Shown in pieces: positions 7,146-15,955 of a DNA stretch of 18,971 bases. This DNA is from an uncultured Planctomycetaceae bacterium (lineage in GTDB: Bacteria; Planctomycetota; Planctomycetia; Pirellulales; UBA1268). A program made the position numbers and the translations under genes. Position 1 is the first letter of the stretch. Each line of letters opens with the position of its first letter. The DNA is taken from contig CAISKG010000407.1 of NCBI GenBank assembly GCA_903885855.1, positions 1 through 18,971 on the forward strand. The letters run 5' to 3'. The notes beneath the pieces are model-generated. The model saw only the letters and a program-made list of their open reading frames with translations. It had not been told where the DNA came from and searched no databases.

Positions 7146-10100
7146 ATGCCGCGGACGATCGTCATCTCCAGGAGTTTGCCGGCGCTGGTCGTCGCGGTCC
7201 TGTGGGCGGCACGGGCATCCGGCGAGCCGGCGCCGGCGCCGCCGCTCGACTTCAATCGCGACGTCAGAGCGATCCTCTCCAACAGCTGCTTCCGCTGCCA
7301 CGGCCCCGACGAGAAGCAGCGCCAGGGGGGCGGCGATTCGGGCTTGAGGCTCGACACGCCCGAGGGCATCGTCGCGGACCTCGGAGGCCGGGTCGCCGTG
7401 GTGCCGGGGGAGCCTGATCGCAGCGTCCTGGTGGCGCGCATCACGTCGCGCGACGCCTCCGAGATCATGCCCCCGCCGGAGGCCGGCCCGGGATTGGACG
7501 CCGCCGAGATCGCCCTGCTCGAGCGCTGGGTGCGCGAGGGCGCGCCGTACGCGGTCCACTGGGCGTATCGTGCCCCGCGGCGGCCCGCGCTGCCGCGCTT
7601 GGAGTCGGAGCGGGAGCAGGCCTGGGCGAAGGGGCCCCTCGATCACTTCGTGCTGGAGCGACTGCGTCGCGAGGGACTCGAGCCCCAGGGGGAGGCCGAT
7701 CGCCACGCGCTCGTGCGCCGCGTGGCCCTCGACGTCACCGGCCTGCCGCCGAGCCCGGACGACATCGACCGATTCGTCGCCGATCCGGCGGAGGACGCCT
7801 ACGAGCGGATGGTGGATCGGTTCCTGGCGAAGGACGGCTACGGCGAGCACTGGGCGCGGATGTGGCTCGACGCGGCCAGGTACGCCGACTCGTCGGGCTA
7901 CGCCGACGATCCCCCCCGCACCATCTGGCTCTACCGCGACTATGTGATCGACGCCTTCAACCGCAATCTCCCCTTCGACCGCTTCACGATCGAGCAGCTC
8001 GCCGGCGACATGCTGCCCGATGCGTCGGCCGAGCAGTTGATCGCGACCGCCTTCCATCGCAACACGCTGACCAACAACGAGGGGGGCACCAACGACGAGG
8101 AATTCCGCAACGTGGCGGTCGTGGACCGCGTGAACACCACCTACGCCGTGTGGATGGGCACGACGATGGCCTGCGCCCAGTGCCACAGCCACAAGTACGA
8201 CCCCATCACCCAGCGCGACTATTTCCAGGCCTTCGCGATCTTCAACAACACCGAAGACGCCGACCGCGGCGACGAGTCGCCGCTGCACGAGATCTGGACC
8301 GAGGAGCAGCTCGGGCGGCGCGCGGCCCTCGACGCGCGGATCGGCGCCGATGCCGCGACGCGCGACACGACGACGCCCGAACTGGAGGCCGCCCGGGAGG
8401 CCTGGGAGCGCGGTCTGCCGGGCCAGCCCGCATGGTCGGCCCCCGACGTCGTCGCCGCCAGGAGCGAGGCGGGCGTCACGATGACGGTCGACCCCGAGGG
8501 CCGCACCGTCAGCAGCGCGGCGGGCGCCGGGAAGGACACCTTCCACGTGGATCTGGACCTCGCCGGCGTCCGCGCCGACGGCACCACGCGACTCGCGGCG
8601 ATCCAGCTCGAGACCTTCGCCGACGACGCCCTGCCGAACCGGGGGCCGGGCTGGAACAACGGCAACTTCATCCTCACCGAGCTGCGGGCGACGCTCGTGC
8701 CCGCCGTGGCCGGCGACACCGACGGCGCCCGGACCATCACCTTCGCCGCCGCGATCGCCGATTTCCAGCAGGGCGACTACGTGGCGGCCAATCTCGCCGC
8801 CAGTCCGATCGATCCGGCCAAGGGATGGGGCGTCGGGGGCGGGGCGGGAGGCGACCACCGGGTCACGCTGATCGTGTCCGAGCCCGTCGACATTCCCGAG
8901 GGGAGTCGCCTGCGGGTGTCGCTGATCCACCAGTCGCCGCACACGCAGCACGTGATCGGACGCTTTCGCCTCTCGGTGACCGGCGACGCCACGGCCCGCG
9001 AGTGGGCCGCGATCCGCGCGGATGTCCGAGCCATCCTGCAGACGCCCGAGCCGGCCCGCACCGAAGCGCAGCGGACCGCCCTCGCCGCCTTCCACCGCTC
9101 GATCGCCCCGGAGCTCGCGGAGGTGCGCGCCCGGCTGGACGCGGCCCGCGCCGAACGGGCGGCCCTCACGCCGAGCGCCACCGTGCCGATCCTCCGGGAG
9201 CGGGGCCAGGATCGCCGGCGCGTCACCCGTCTGCAGCACCGCGGCAACTACCTCGATCTCGGCGAGGAGGTGGGGCCCGGAGTCCCGGGTGCGCTGAACG
9301 CGGGGGATCGCCCGATCCGCGATCGGCTGGAGCTGGCACGGTGGCTCGTGTCGGAGGGCAATCCCCTCACGGCCCGGGTGACGGTCAACCGCCATTGGGA
9401 GCAGCTCTTCGGCACCGGCCTGGTCGCTTCGACGGAGGAGTTCGGCTCGCAGGGCGATCTGCCGAGCCACCCCGAGCTGCTCGACTGGCTGGCCGTCGAT
9501 TTCGTCGAGGGCGGCTGGGACCTGAAGCGGCTGCTGCGGACGATGCTCACCAGCGCGACCTACCGCCAGTCGTCGGCGGTTCCGCCCGACGCCCTCCGCA
9601 CCGACCCCGACAACCGCCTCCTGGCCCGCGGGCCGCGCTTCCGCCTGCCGGCGGAGACGATCCGCGACCAGGCGCTCGCGGTCGCCGGGCTCCTCAGCCC
9701 CAAGATGCACGGCCCGCCCGTGAAGCCGCCCCAGCCCTCGCTCGGACTCTCCGCGGCGTTCGGCTCGAGCACCGACTGGGCGACCAGTCCGGGCGACGAC
9801 CGCTACCGCCGGGGGATCTACACCATGTGGCGGAGGTCCAATCCCTACCCGTCGATGGGCGCCTTCGACGCCCCCAACCGCGAGGTGTGCACGCTGCGCC
9901 GCGTGCGCACCAACACGCCGCTGCAGGCGCTCGTCACGCTCAACGACCCGGTCTACATCGAGGCGGCCCAGGCCCTGGGGAGGGCCATGCGACAGGCCGC
10001 CGATTCCGACGGCGGCAGGATCGAGCACGGCCTGAAGGCGGCGCTGTGTCGCCCGATCCGGCCGGACGAGATCGAGGTCCTCCGGAAACTGCACGACGAG

Positions 10101-10259
10101 GCCCTGGCGATCTTCACGTCCGAGCCTGACGCGGCGATCACGATGGCGACGGAGCCGCTCGGGCCGTTGCCGGAAGGCCTCGAACCCGCCGACATGGCGG
10201 CATGGACCGTGGTCGCCAACGCGATCCTGAACCTCGACGAGTTTTTGATGCGGCGCTGA
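7146..10259 (+). CDS. Planctomycete cytochrome-c/DUF1549/DUF1553 domain protein
   Basis: The product is 1037 residues from the ATG at 7146. The frame is open back to 5448, but this start gives a proper signal peptide (MPRTIVISRSLPALVVAVLW, cleavage near residue 26). Domains in order: a PSCyt1-type cytochrome c segment with haem motif CFRCH (48-52); DUF1549 at about 162-370 (LDHFVLERL, ALDVTGLPPSPDDIDRFV, YGEHWARMWLDAARYADSSG); a second CAQCH at 343-347 followed by SHKYDPITQRDYF; a beta-rich insert at about 465-615; and DUF1553 at about 726-1000 (RLELARWLVSEGNPLTARV, NRHWEQLFGTGLV). This family is greatly expanded in Planctomycetota and is almost always paired with DUF1501 genes, as here. The protein is exported and probably haem-bearing; its substrate is unknown, though polysaccharide or sulfated-polymer use has been suggested. 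Confidence 0.93.
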   Translation: MPRTIVISRSLPALVVAVLWAARASGEPAPAPPLDFNRDVRAILSNSCFRCHGPDEKQRQGGGDSGLRLDTPEGIVADLGGRVAVVPGEPDRSVLVARITSRDASEIMPPPEAGPGLDAAEIALLERWVREGAPYAVHWAYRAPRRPALPRLESEREQAWAKGPLDHFVLERLRREGLEPQGEADRHALVRRVALDVTGLPPSPDDIDRFVADPAEDAYERMVDRFLAKDGYGEHWARMWLDAARYADSSGYADDPPRTIWLYRDYVIDAFNRNLPFDRFTIEQLAGDMLPDASAEQLIATAFHRNTLTNNEGGTNDEEFRNVAVVDRVNTTYAVWMGTTMACAQCHSHKYDPITQRDYFQAFAIFNNTEDADRGDESPLHEIWTEEQLGRRAALDARIGADAATRDTTTPELEAAREAWERGLPGQPAWSAPDVVAARSEAGVTMTVDPEGRTVSSAAGAGKDTFHVDLDLAGVRADGTTRLAAIQLETFADDALPNRGPGWNNGNFILTELRATLVPAVAGDTDGARTITFAAAIADFQQGDYVAANLAASPIDPAKGWGVGGGAGGDHRVTLIVSEPVDIPEGSRLRVSLIHQSPHTQHVIGRFRLSVTGDATAREWAAIRADVRAILQTPEPARTEAQRTALAAFHRSIAPELAEVRARLDAARAERAALTPSATVPILRERGQDRRRVTRLQHRGNYLDLGEEVGPGVPGALNAGDRPIRDRLELARWLVSEGNPLTARVTVNRHWEQLFGTGLVASTEEFGSQGDLPSHPELLDWLAVDFVEGGWDLKRLLRTMLTSATYRQSSAVPPDALRTDPDNRLLARGPRFRLPAETIRDQALAVAGLLSPKMHGPPVKPPQPSLGLSAAFGSSTDWATSPGDDRYRRGIYTMWRRSNPYPSMGAFDAPNREVCTLRRVRTNTPLQALVTLNDPVYIEAAQALGRAMRQAADSDGGRIEHGLKAALCRPIRPDEIEVLRKLHDEALAIFTSEPDAAITMATEPLGPLPEGLEPADMAAWTVVANAILNLDEFLMRR

Positions 10260-10270
10260 TCCCGGTCGCC

Positions 10271-10294
10271 CTCCCCGGGGCCGGCCCTGGGGAG
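10271..10294 (+). other. Strong hairpin between the DUF1549 and DUF1501 genes
   Basis: A near-perfect 24-base palindrome: CTCCCCGGGG at 10271-10280 pairs with CCCTGGGGAG at 10285-10294 around CCGG, ten pairs with one G-U. It begins 11 bases after the upstream stop, with no T run. It may act as an mRNA stabiliser or partial attenuator that sets the ratio of the two proteins. Confidence 0.5.
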
Positions 10295-10341
10295 TCGGGC
10301 GGTCGGCACAGGACTCATGCAGCGATGCGGAGGGCAGGCCG

Positions 10342-11817
10342 ATGGAGACGCTGACGGATCCCCGGATCGAGCGCATCGCATGGCAGACCCGGCGGCATTT
10401 CCTCCGGGATGCCCTCGGCGGCATCGGCTCGATCGCGCTGGCCTCGATGCTCGGGCAGCGCTGCGGGGCCGATCCAGCGGAGGCGGACTCGGGCGTCGTC
10501 GATCCCCTGGCCCCGCGGGCGGCGCACTTCGCGCCGCGGGCGACGCGGGTGATCTATATCCACCTCACCGGCTCGCCGCCGCACCTCGACCTGTACGACT
10601 ACAAGCCGGCATTGGTGAAGCGCACCGGCGAGGATTGCCCGGCGTCGTTTCTCGAGGGGCGCCGGTTCGCCTTCACGTCGGGCGTGCCGAAGCTCCTGGG
10701 AACGCCGCATCAATTCGCCCAGCACGGCGCCGGCGGCACCTGGATGAGCGACGCGGTGCCGCACTTCCACGGCATCGCCGACGAGCTGTGCGTGATCAAG
10801 TCGGTGTTCACCGAGCAGTTCAATCACGCGCCGGGCGAGCTTCTGCTCTTCACGGGATCCCCCCGGTCGGGCCGCCCGTCCCTGGGCTCGTGGGTCACCT
10901 ACGGCCTGGGCAGCGAGAACGCGAATCTCCCCGGATTCGTCGTGCTGATCTCCAGCGGCGTCCAGCCCAACGGCGGCAAGAACTCCTTCGGCAGCGGCTT
11001 CCTGCCCAGCGTCTACCAGGGGGTGCAGTGCCGCTCGCAGGGCGACCCGGTGCTGTACGTGGCCGATCCCCCCGGCATGGATCGACGTGTGCGGCGCCTC
11101 TCGCTCGACGCGATCGGCGAATTGAACCGCCGGCAGGCGGCCGAGCTGGGGCATCCCGAGACCGCCACGCGGATCGCGCAGTACGAGCTGGCCTTCCGGA
11201 TGCAGATGTCGGTCCCGGACGTGATGGACATCTCGAAGGAGCCCGCGACCGTGCTCGAGGCCTACGGCGCCGTGCCGGGCGCGTCGAGCCTCGCCAACAA
11301 CTGCCTGCTCGCCCGCCGGCTGGTCGAGCAGGGCGTGCGTTACGTGCAGCTGTTCGACTGGGGGTGGGATTTCCACGGCACATCCCCCGGCGAGGACATC
11401 CGCGACGACCTGACCGCCAAGTGCAGGACGATGGACAGGCCGATCGCGGCGCTGATCCGGGACCTGCGGCAGCGGGGGCTGCTCGACGAGACGCTGATCG
11501 TGGTCGGCGGCGAGTTCGGACGCACGCCGTTCCGGGAGGGGCGCACCTCGGGCGGGACCACGCTCGGCCGCGACCATTACCCCGATTGCAACGCCATCGT
11601 CATGGCGGGGGGCGGGATCCACGGCGGCATCTCGCACGGCGCCACCGACGAGCTCGGGTTCACGATCGTCGAGGACAAGGTCCACGTCCATGACCTTCAG
11701 GCGACCATCCTGCATCAGCTGGGCCTCGATCACACCCGGCTGACCTACCGCTTCCAGGGGCGCGACTATCGGCTCACCGACGTGCATGGCGAGGTGATCC
11801 GCGGGATCATCGCCTGA
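10342..11817 (+). CDS. DUF1501 family exported protein (alkaline-phosphatase-like fold)
   Basis: The product is 491 residues. The N-terminus TRRHFLRDALGGIGSIALAS has the twin arginine (17-18), F-L and hydrophobic stretch of a Tat signal. It therefore probably crosses the membrane folded, perhaps with metal bound. DUF1501 features follow: VIYIHLTGSPPHLDLYDYKP, a HFHGIADELCVIKSV segment, VRYVQLFDWGWDFHG, and LIVVGGEFGRTPF then GRDHYPDCNAIVMAGGGI. The His/Asp-rich C-terminal motifs resemble metal sites of the alkaline phosphatase/sulfatase clan, which fits the family's usual placement. GGAGGG at 10329-10334 is a good ribosome site with a 7-base spacer. It lies 82 bp after the DUF1549 gene, and a hairpin separates the two. 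Pairing with DUF1549/DUF1553 is the standard planctomycete arrangement. The natural substrate is unknown. Confidence 0.92.
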   Translation: METLTDPRIERIAWQTRRHFLRDALGGIGSIALASMLGQRCGADPAEADSGVVDPLAPRAAHFAPRATRVIYIHLTGSPPHLDLYDYKPALVKRTGEDCPASFLEGRRFAFTSGVPKLLGTPHQFAQHGAGGTWMSDAVPHFHGIADELCVIKSVFTEQFNHAPGELLLFTGSPRSGRPSLGSWVTYGLGSENANLPGFVVLISSGVQPNGGKNSFGSGFLPSVYQGVQCRSQGDPVLYVADPPGMDRRVRRLSLDAIGELNRRQAAELGHPETATRIAQYELAFRMQMSVPDVMDISKEPATVLEAYGAVPGASSLANNCLLARRLVEQGVRYVQLFDWGWDFHGTSPGEDIRDDLTAKCRTMDRPIAALIRDLRQRGLLDETLIVVGGEFGRTPFREGRTSGGTTLGRDHYPDCNAIVMAGGGIHGGISHGATDELGFTIVEDKVHVHDLQATILHQLGLDHTRLTYRFQGRDYRLTDVHGEVIRGIIA

Positions 11818-12255
11818 CGGGTCCCGCGCGGCGGGCGATCACGGCGACGTCGCCGCCCCCGGCCCGCGCCGCCCACACCCACGCCCACACCCGCGGGCGT
11901 GGGCGCCGAGTCGCGACACCGCACGCCTCGTCGACCTGCGCCCGTGATGTCCTCGCCGCCCCTGGACTCTTCACTGATGGAAGCGGCACTTGATCTAACA
12001 ATTCTCCGGTGAGAGGCGTCCTCAACTTTGAACGAAGCGCCTTCGAATGACGGGATGATGTTTCCTTGGCGACAGACGGACTCGAACACAACGGTGGTGG
12101 CAGTCATCCGGTCGCTCGGGAGCAGCGATCACCGCGTAGCGGACCCGCGAGCAGCGTTCTGCAACGCACCAGGAGCCGGGCGGCGACGGCAGTGTTCACA
12201 TGAAGCTGCAGACGAAGGCCTCGCCCCCCCAACGTAGCGCTGGCCTAACTCGAGG
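11818..12255. other. Gene-free stretch between convergent genes
   Basis: Apart from the inverted repeat at 11878-11903 I see no supported gene. Base composition shifts here: from about 11950 the DNA is visibly less GC-rich and lacks the strong third-position GC of real genes. Short open frames, such as 69 codons at 12028-12237, show no family features or ribosome site. The stretch may be decayed or acquired DNA. Confidence 0.5.
11878..11903. terminator. Inverted repeat downstream of the DUF1501 gene
   Basis: CCCACGCCC at 11878-11886 pairs perfectly with GGGCGTGGG at 11895-11903 around an 8-base loop, 60 bp after the DUF1501 stop. The ten-base unit gcccacaccc also occurs twice here (11871-11880 and 11883-11892). 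Genes on both sides converge on this region, so a two-way terminator is reasonable, though no T run follows. Confidence 0.45.
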
Positions 12256-13110
12256 TCAGAGCGATCCTCGCACAACTCCGACAAGCCGATCCCGAATAGC
12301 GTGCTTTCGGGCCAGTTCTCCCCCACACTCTTCGCCCAGTTTGTGCAGCGCAGCGATGAGCGTGTCTGCAGACAACCCCTTTTCATTGGAGAAACACTGA
12401 CCATCGCGCCGGAGGTCACCAAGCCGCCCCAATGTCTTTTCCTCTCCTACGAAATGGATCTTTCGGCAGGCTTCAAGTAGTCGGTCGCGCAATTGTTCCT
12501 CCGAGAAGCCGACCCCCCGAAGGTGCCGGGCGACTGCTCGCGCTTCTTCATTGGTAAGCCTGCCATCGGCAGCCGCTAGCACACCGCACGCAAAGACACA
12601 GAACGCTGGCGAAAACAACTGTGAATGTGAAGAAGCCGCTTTCGCTGCCGAGTCGTCGCTGGAGTACGGACACTGCAAGCGACAGGACGGACAAGTGAGA
12701 TGGGACTCGACGACGTCCGCCCCACACCGGGGGCATGGCTTTGACGGACCTTGTGGCGATCTTGGCCCGGGGGGAGCGAGCGTGGGCACCGACGCCGCTT
12801 GTTCAGCGACACCGACGAAAAGCACTCCCAAAGCCAAGGCAACCACCAGAGTGGCGACAGACCCGAATGCGATATACCCGGCCCATGAGATCACCGCTGT
12901 AGCGTTGACCTGCCACCACGCGCTCAACCAGGCGATCACCGAGTCGATCGCGAGACAGAGGCCGATGCAGCCAGCAACCGCCAAGCCGACGAGGAGCAGA
13001 AATCCGACGATCGCGGCATTCGCCTTTTGTTGTTCCGGCGTGATCTGTTGGGCGAAAAATATGTCATTATCGCCGTCACCATTGGTATCGAATCCACGCC
13101 CGACCCACAT
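12256..13110 (-). CDS. Membrane protein with zinc ribbon and TerB-like domain, unknown function
   Basis: The product is 284 residues. The ATG at 13110 is supported by AGAGGTGG just upstream (13114-13121). Parts in order: residues 7-16, FDTNGDGDND, an acidic DxNxDxDxD loop like calcium-binding EF-hand or dockerin loops; two hydrophobic hairpin spans at about 34-60 and 72-103; a Pro-rich linker; a zinc ribbon with C126/C129 and C140/C143 (CPRCG and CPSC, plus C147); and a helical C-terminal half at about 168-280. The C-terminal CVFACGVLAAADGRLTNEEA resembles the start of TerB/DjlA-type domains, where ADG-x(n)-E is typical. The zinc ribbon and TerB-like part would share one side of the membrane. 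Codon use is less GC-rich than in neighbours. Function is unknown; TerB-like domains occur in stress and phage-response proteins. Confidence 0.75.
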   Translation of the reverse strand: MWVGRGFDTNGDGDNDIFFAQQITPEQQKANAAIVGFLLLVGLAVAGCIGLCLAIDSVIAWLSAWWQVNATAVISWAGYIAFGSVATLVVALALGVLFVGVAEQAASVPTLAPPGPRSPQGPSKPCPRCGADVVESHLTCPSCRLQCPYSSDDSAAKAASSHSQLFSPAFCVFACGVLAAADGRLTNEEARAVARHLRGVGFSEEQLRDRLLEACRKIHFVGEEKTLGRLGDLRRDGQCFSNEKGLSADTLIAALHKLGEECGGELARKHAIRDRLVGVVRGSL

Positions 13111-13517
13111 GATCCACCTCTTCCCTCAGCGTTTGGTCTCCAGGCCGTAACCGCGCCTGCGAGTCGCTCCAAATGACTCCGCCCCATTGACCTAGCCGGA
13201 CCGATTCGTCGCCCCTGCATGAAACCGACCCACATAGTTATGCGACGACGCGGTGAACCTGGTGCCACCAGAAGGCGTGCAGCCCTGCGATTCCCGAATA
13301 AGGATGCCCGAACGGCGCTGGGAGGCCCCGCTGGCCAGCCCTATGCGAGACCAAAAAAAACGAGGAGCGACGGCCGATAGCGCCACGGCTCGAGTGGCCT
13401 CAGGGCGGCCAGACGCTCTTGTCTCGCAGCACCCGTTGCCGAATCAGGGGCTGGAATCGTAAGGCCGTCGAGAGAAGTCAGCGAGTGGCGCCAGGACGGC
13501 CCGAGCGGCCACGGCCG
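13111..13517. other. Gene-free stretch downstream of the kinase gene
   Basis: This region lies between the end of the kinase gene and the start of the TerB-like gene, both minus strand. It contains a short minus-strand hairpin (TGGCC paired to GGCCA near 13394-13410) and, about 35 nt further along that strand, a run of eight T (13353-13360 as A on plus). Together they could end kinase transcription. An 11-base match (atgtgggtcgg on minus) to the start of the downstream gene occurs at 13225-13235. No coding region is supported. Confidence 0.4.
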
Positions 13518-15293
13518 TCAGTTCGCCGGAGGCTCCGGCCGCCCCTCGGGCGGTTCGCACTCGACGACCACCCCGAAGATCGGCTCGGCCGCGTCATCAG
13601 TGCTTCGCATGAACTGCGCCGCGCTGTACGACCCGTTCGCCCAGCCCTCCTCCACCACGATCCGCACCCGCAGCCAGAGCGAGTCGCTCCCGGTCGATGC
13701 ATCGGGCAACAAGCCATCGAATGCCGTACTGACGCCGTAGGCCCTCGGTGAAAGGTGGTCGGCGATGGCGTGCCACTCCACCCCGTCGCGGGACCATTCC
13801 AGCGCCCAGGCACCCCGCCCGACGACGCCCCCACGCTTGTCGGTGCCGTCCCACGCGCCCAGAGCGGCCTGCAGATAGACGCGTCGGCTCGGCCGCGGAA
13901 AGTCGAAGCGCCACACGCCGATCCCCTCGACGTCGCGATCCTCGGGCGCCCAATAGGTTGCGAAGGGGGGAAAGGGCTCCCGCCACTTCCGGAGCCCGGA
14001 GATCTCCACGAGATGGGTGTCCGCGTCGGGTTCGAAGACGTGCCGAAGGAAATACCGAAAGTCGGGGGACGGGATCGAGGACATCCACCCCGCCACGTCC
14101 TCGGCATCCGCGGCCACGCTCGCCTGCGGTCCGGTCGCGCCCCCCGCGCCGTCGCCACCCCGCCACGCCGCGGCCCCGAGCCAGAGCACGAGCCCCGCCG
14201 CCAGTGCCAGGGCGCCGATCCCCGCCCATCTCAAGCGCCGTCGATGGACTCCCCCCACCGGGAACAACGCATCCGCGCCGCCCGCCCAGGCGGGATGGTC
14301 CGGAGCGAATCGCGCCAGAATCGCCGCCAACGACGTCGCGAGAACACCCGCATCGGGAAACCGTCGCGACGGGTCACGGGCGAGCGCCGTGTCGACGACG
14401 TCACCGAGCGCCCGCCCGAGCGGCGGGCGGCCGCGGGCCGACAACGCCGACCGGTGCGTCCGGATCGAATCGATCGCGGAAGCCAAGGAGCCGGCGTCGA
14501 TCCGAAAGGGCGGCTCCCCCAGCACCAGCTCGTGGAGCACCACCCCGAGCGCCCACACGTCGCTGCGCGGATCTTCCTTGGGATGCCCCGAGGCGAGCAG
14601 CTCGGGGGCCGTCGCCGACAACGTGCCGACGAGTTTTCCCGAGCGGGTCAGCGACGTGGCGTGCAGATCGCCCCGAAACGCCGCGGCGACGCCGAAGTCG
14701 ATGACCTTCGGCGCCCCTTCGGCGCCGACGATCACGTTCGACGCCTTCAGATCGCGGTGCACGATGCCCGCCCTGTGGGCGACGGCCACACCCGCACAGA
14801 CGTCCCGAAAGAGCTCGAGGCGACGGCGCAGCGGCAGTCGGTTCGCCGCAGCGAACGCCGTGACCGGGAGGGCATCCGGGACGTACTCCATCAGAAAATA
14901 GGGCAAGCGCTCGCCGCCCCACTCGTGGAATCCGGCGCCGTAGACGTGGCACAGCGCGGGATGCGAGAGCCGGCCGAGCAGTTCCAGCTCCCGTAGGAAT
15001 CGACGGGTGCTCTCGCGCTCGAGCCTGCCGGGCCGCTGCAGCTTCACGGCCACGACGCGCCGAGGCTGATCCTGGAGCGCCTCGTAGACACGCCCCATGC
15101 CTCCCTCGCCGATCACGCGCAGCAGCCTGGCGCCGCCGACGACGCTGCCGACGAACGGATCCGCGGGCGCGACGTCGGCATCCTCGGCCTCGACGATGCG
15201 CCACAACGACTCGAGATCGAACGCCAACCCCTCGTCGGCGGCGCCGTCGGCCGGCGGCGGGCGGGGCTCGGGGCTGTCGGGGGATGACGCCAT
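13518..15293 (-). CDS. Transmembrane Ser/Thr protein kinase (PknB-like) with C-terminal sensor-like region
   Basis: The product is 591 residues from the ATG at 15293. The frame extends upstream, but there it overlaps the sigma factor gene in another frame and is Arg-rich. The kinase domain is complete at about 56-325: glycine loop GEGGMGRV (62-69), Lys84 in VAVKL, HRDLKASNV (179-187), DFG (199-201), APE (229-231) and SDVWALGVVLHELVLG. The activation segment reads GTLSATAPE where GTxxYMSPE is common. One membrane span follows (about 355-377, GIGALALAAGLVLWLGAAAW). The outer part of about 210 residues is Trp-rich and beta-rich (WRFDFPRPSRRVYLQAALGAW, WALEWSRDGVEWHAIADHL) and may be a ligand-sensing beta-sandwich. 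It lies 19 bp after the ECF sigma gene, so the two are probably one operon and the kinase may control the sigma factor. Confidence 0.92.
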   Translation of the reverse strand: MASSPDSPEPRPPPADGAADEGLAFDLESLWRIVEAEDADVAPADPFVGSVVGGARLLRVIGEGGMGRVYEALQDQPRRVVAVKLQRPGRLERESTRRFLRELELLGRLSHPALCHVYGAGFHEWGGERLPYFLMEYVPDALPVTAFAAANRLPLRRRLELFRDVCAGVAVAHRAGIVHRDLKASNVIVGAEGAPKVIDFGVAAAFRGDLHATSLTRSGKLVGTLSATAPELLASGHPKEDPRSDVWALGVVLHELVLGEPPFRIDAGSLASAIDSIRTHRSALSARGRPPLGRALGDVVDTALARDPSRRFPDAGVLATSLAAILARFAPDHPAWAGGADALFPVGGVHRRRLRWAGIGALALAAGLVLWLGAAAWRGGDGAGGATGPQASVAADAEDVAGWMSSIPSPDFRYFLRHVFEPDADTHLVEISGLRKWREPFPPFATYWAPEDRDVEGIGVWRFDFPRPSRRVYLQAALGAWDGTDKRGGVVGRGAWALEWSRDGVEWHAIADHLSPRAYGVSTAFDGLLPDASTGSDSLWLRVRIVVEEGWANGSYSAAQFMRSTDDAAEPIFGVVVECEPPEGRPEPPAN

Positions 15294-15312
15294 GGATACG
15301 GACGCTCCAGCC

Positions 15313-15954
15313 TCACTCGCGCACGGGCAGTTCATCGCCACAGGCGTCGCGGAGGAACACCTTGATCTCCTCCCAGCGGCGCTTGACCGTCCGCACCGAG
15401 CAGCCGACGTGCCGGGCGACCTCGGCCTGGTCGGCACCGAGAAACCAGGCCAACTCGAAGATTCGGCGTTCCTCGGGGGGAAGCCGACTCGCGGCTTCAT
15501 GGAAGGCGGTCCAGCGGTCGATGCTCTCCGCGGTCGCATGCGGATCACCCGCCGCCTCGACGTGCAGCACCGCGTCGCCCTCGACGAGGACCGAGTTGCT
15601 CTGGTGGTTCGACGCGAGCGACTCCGGCCCACGGTGCTTCCGAGCCAGATCGAAGATCTCGCGGCGGATCTGGAGGGTGGCGAGATTCACCAGATGCGAG
15701 GCGCTTTCCGGGGTCACCTCCCGCAGCGCTCGGAGGAAGCGGATCGCGGCGTTTTGGACGATGTCATCGGTGTCGTCCCAACGCCGGACGGACCGGAACG
15801 ACCGCAGCATGCGGTGCGCGAAATGCCGCATCCGCGTGGCCACGATGCCGACGACCTCCTCGCACGCCGCGGCGTCGCCGACGAGAACCGCGGGGTGGAG
15901 CACCTCGAGCCTGGAGAGCGGACGGCAGGAAATGGACATGTCCGGCTGATCCAT
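15313..15954 (-). CDS. ECF-type RNA polymerase sigma factor
   Basis: The product is 213 residues from the ATG at 15954 (MDQPDMSISC). A later in-frame Met at residue 6 is an alternative. The region 2 helix is visible as VVGIVATRMRHFAHRMLRSF then RWDDTDDIVQNAAIRFLRAL (residues about 35-77), the D-D-I-V-Q-N core-binding and -10 recognition motif. Region 4 is at about 157-205: LPPEERRIFELAWFLGADQA then EVARHVGCSVRTVKRRWEEI, a helix-turn-helix for the -35 element. There is no anti-sigma gene next to it. Instead a Ser/Thr kinase gene starts 19 bp downstream, an arrangement known for planctomycete ECF factors, suggesting control by phosphorylation. Just upstream is a tandem repeat with three copies of the same hexamer, a possible operator. 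Confidence 0.92.
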   Translation of the reverse strand: MDQPDMSISCRPLSRLEVLHPAVLVGDAAACEEVVGIVATRMRHFAHRMLRSFRSVRRWDDTDDIVQNAAIRFLRALREVTPESASHLVNLATLQIRREIFDLARKHRGPESLASNHQSNSVLVEGDAVLHVEAAGDPHATAESIDRWTAFHEAASRLPPEERRIFELAWFLGADQAEVARHVGCSVRTVKRRWEEIKVFLRDACGDELPVRE

Positions 15955-15955
15955 G

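Noticed and set aside
7035..10424. 1129-codon minus-strand open frame opposite the DUF1549 gene
   Set aside because: It is a GC-driven antisense frame rich in Arg and Gly; the plus strand carries conserved cytochrome and DUF motifs.
12243..12249. GCCTAAC next to the TerB-like gene end, resembling an integron attC core
   Set aside because: I found no matching GTTRRRY partner at a suitable distance and no stem structure, and no integrase is present.
13192..13386. 64-codon minus-strand open frame upstream of the TerB-like gene
   Set aside because: No recognised motif, no convincing ribosome site and no partner gene; probably chance.
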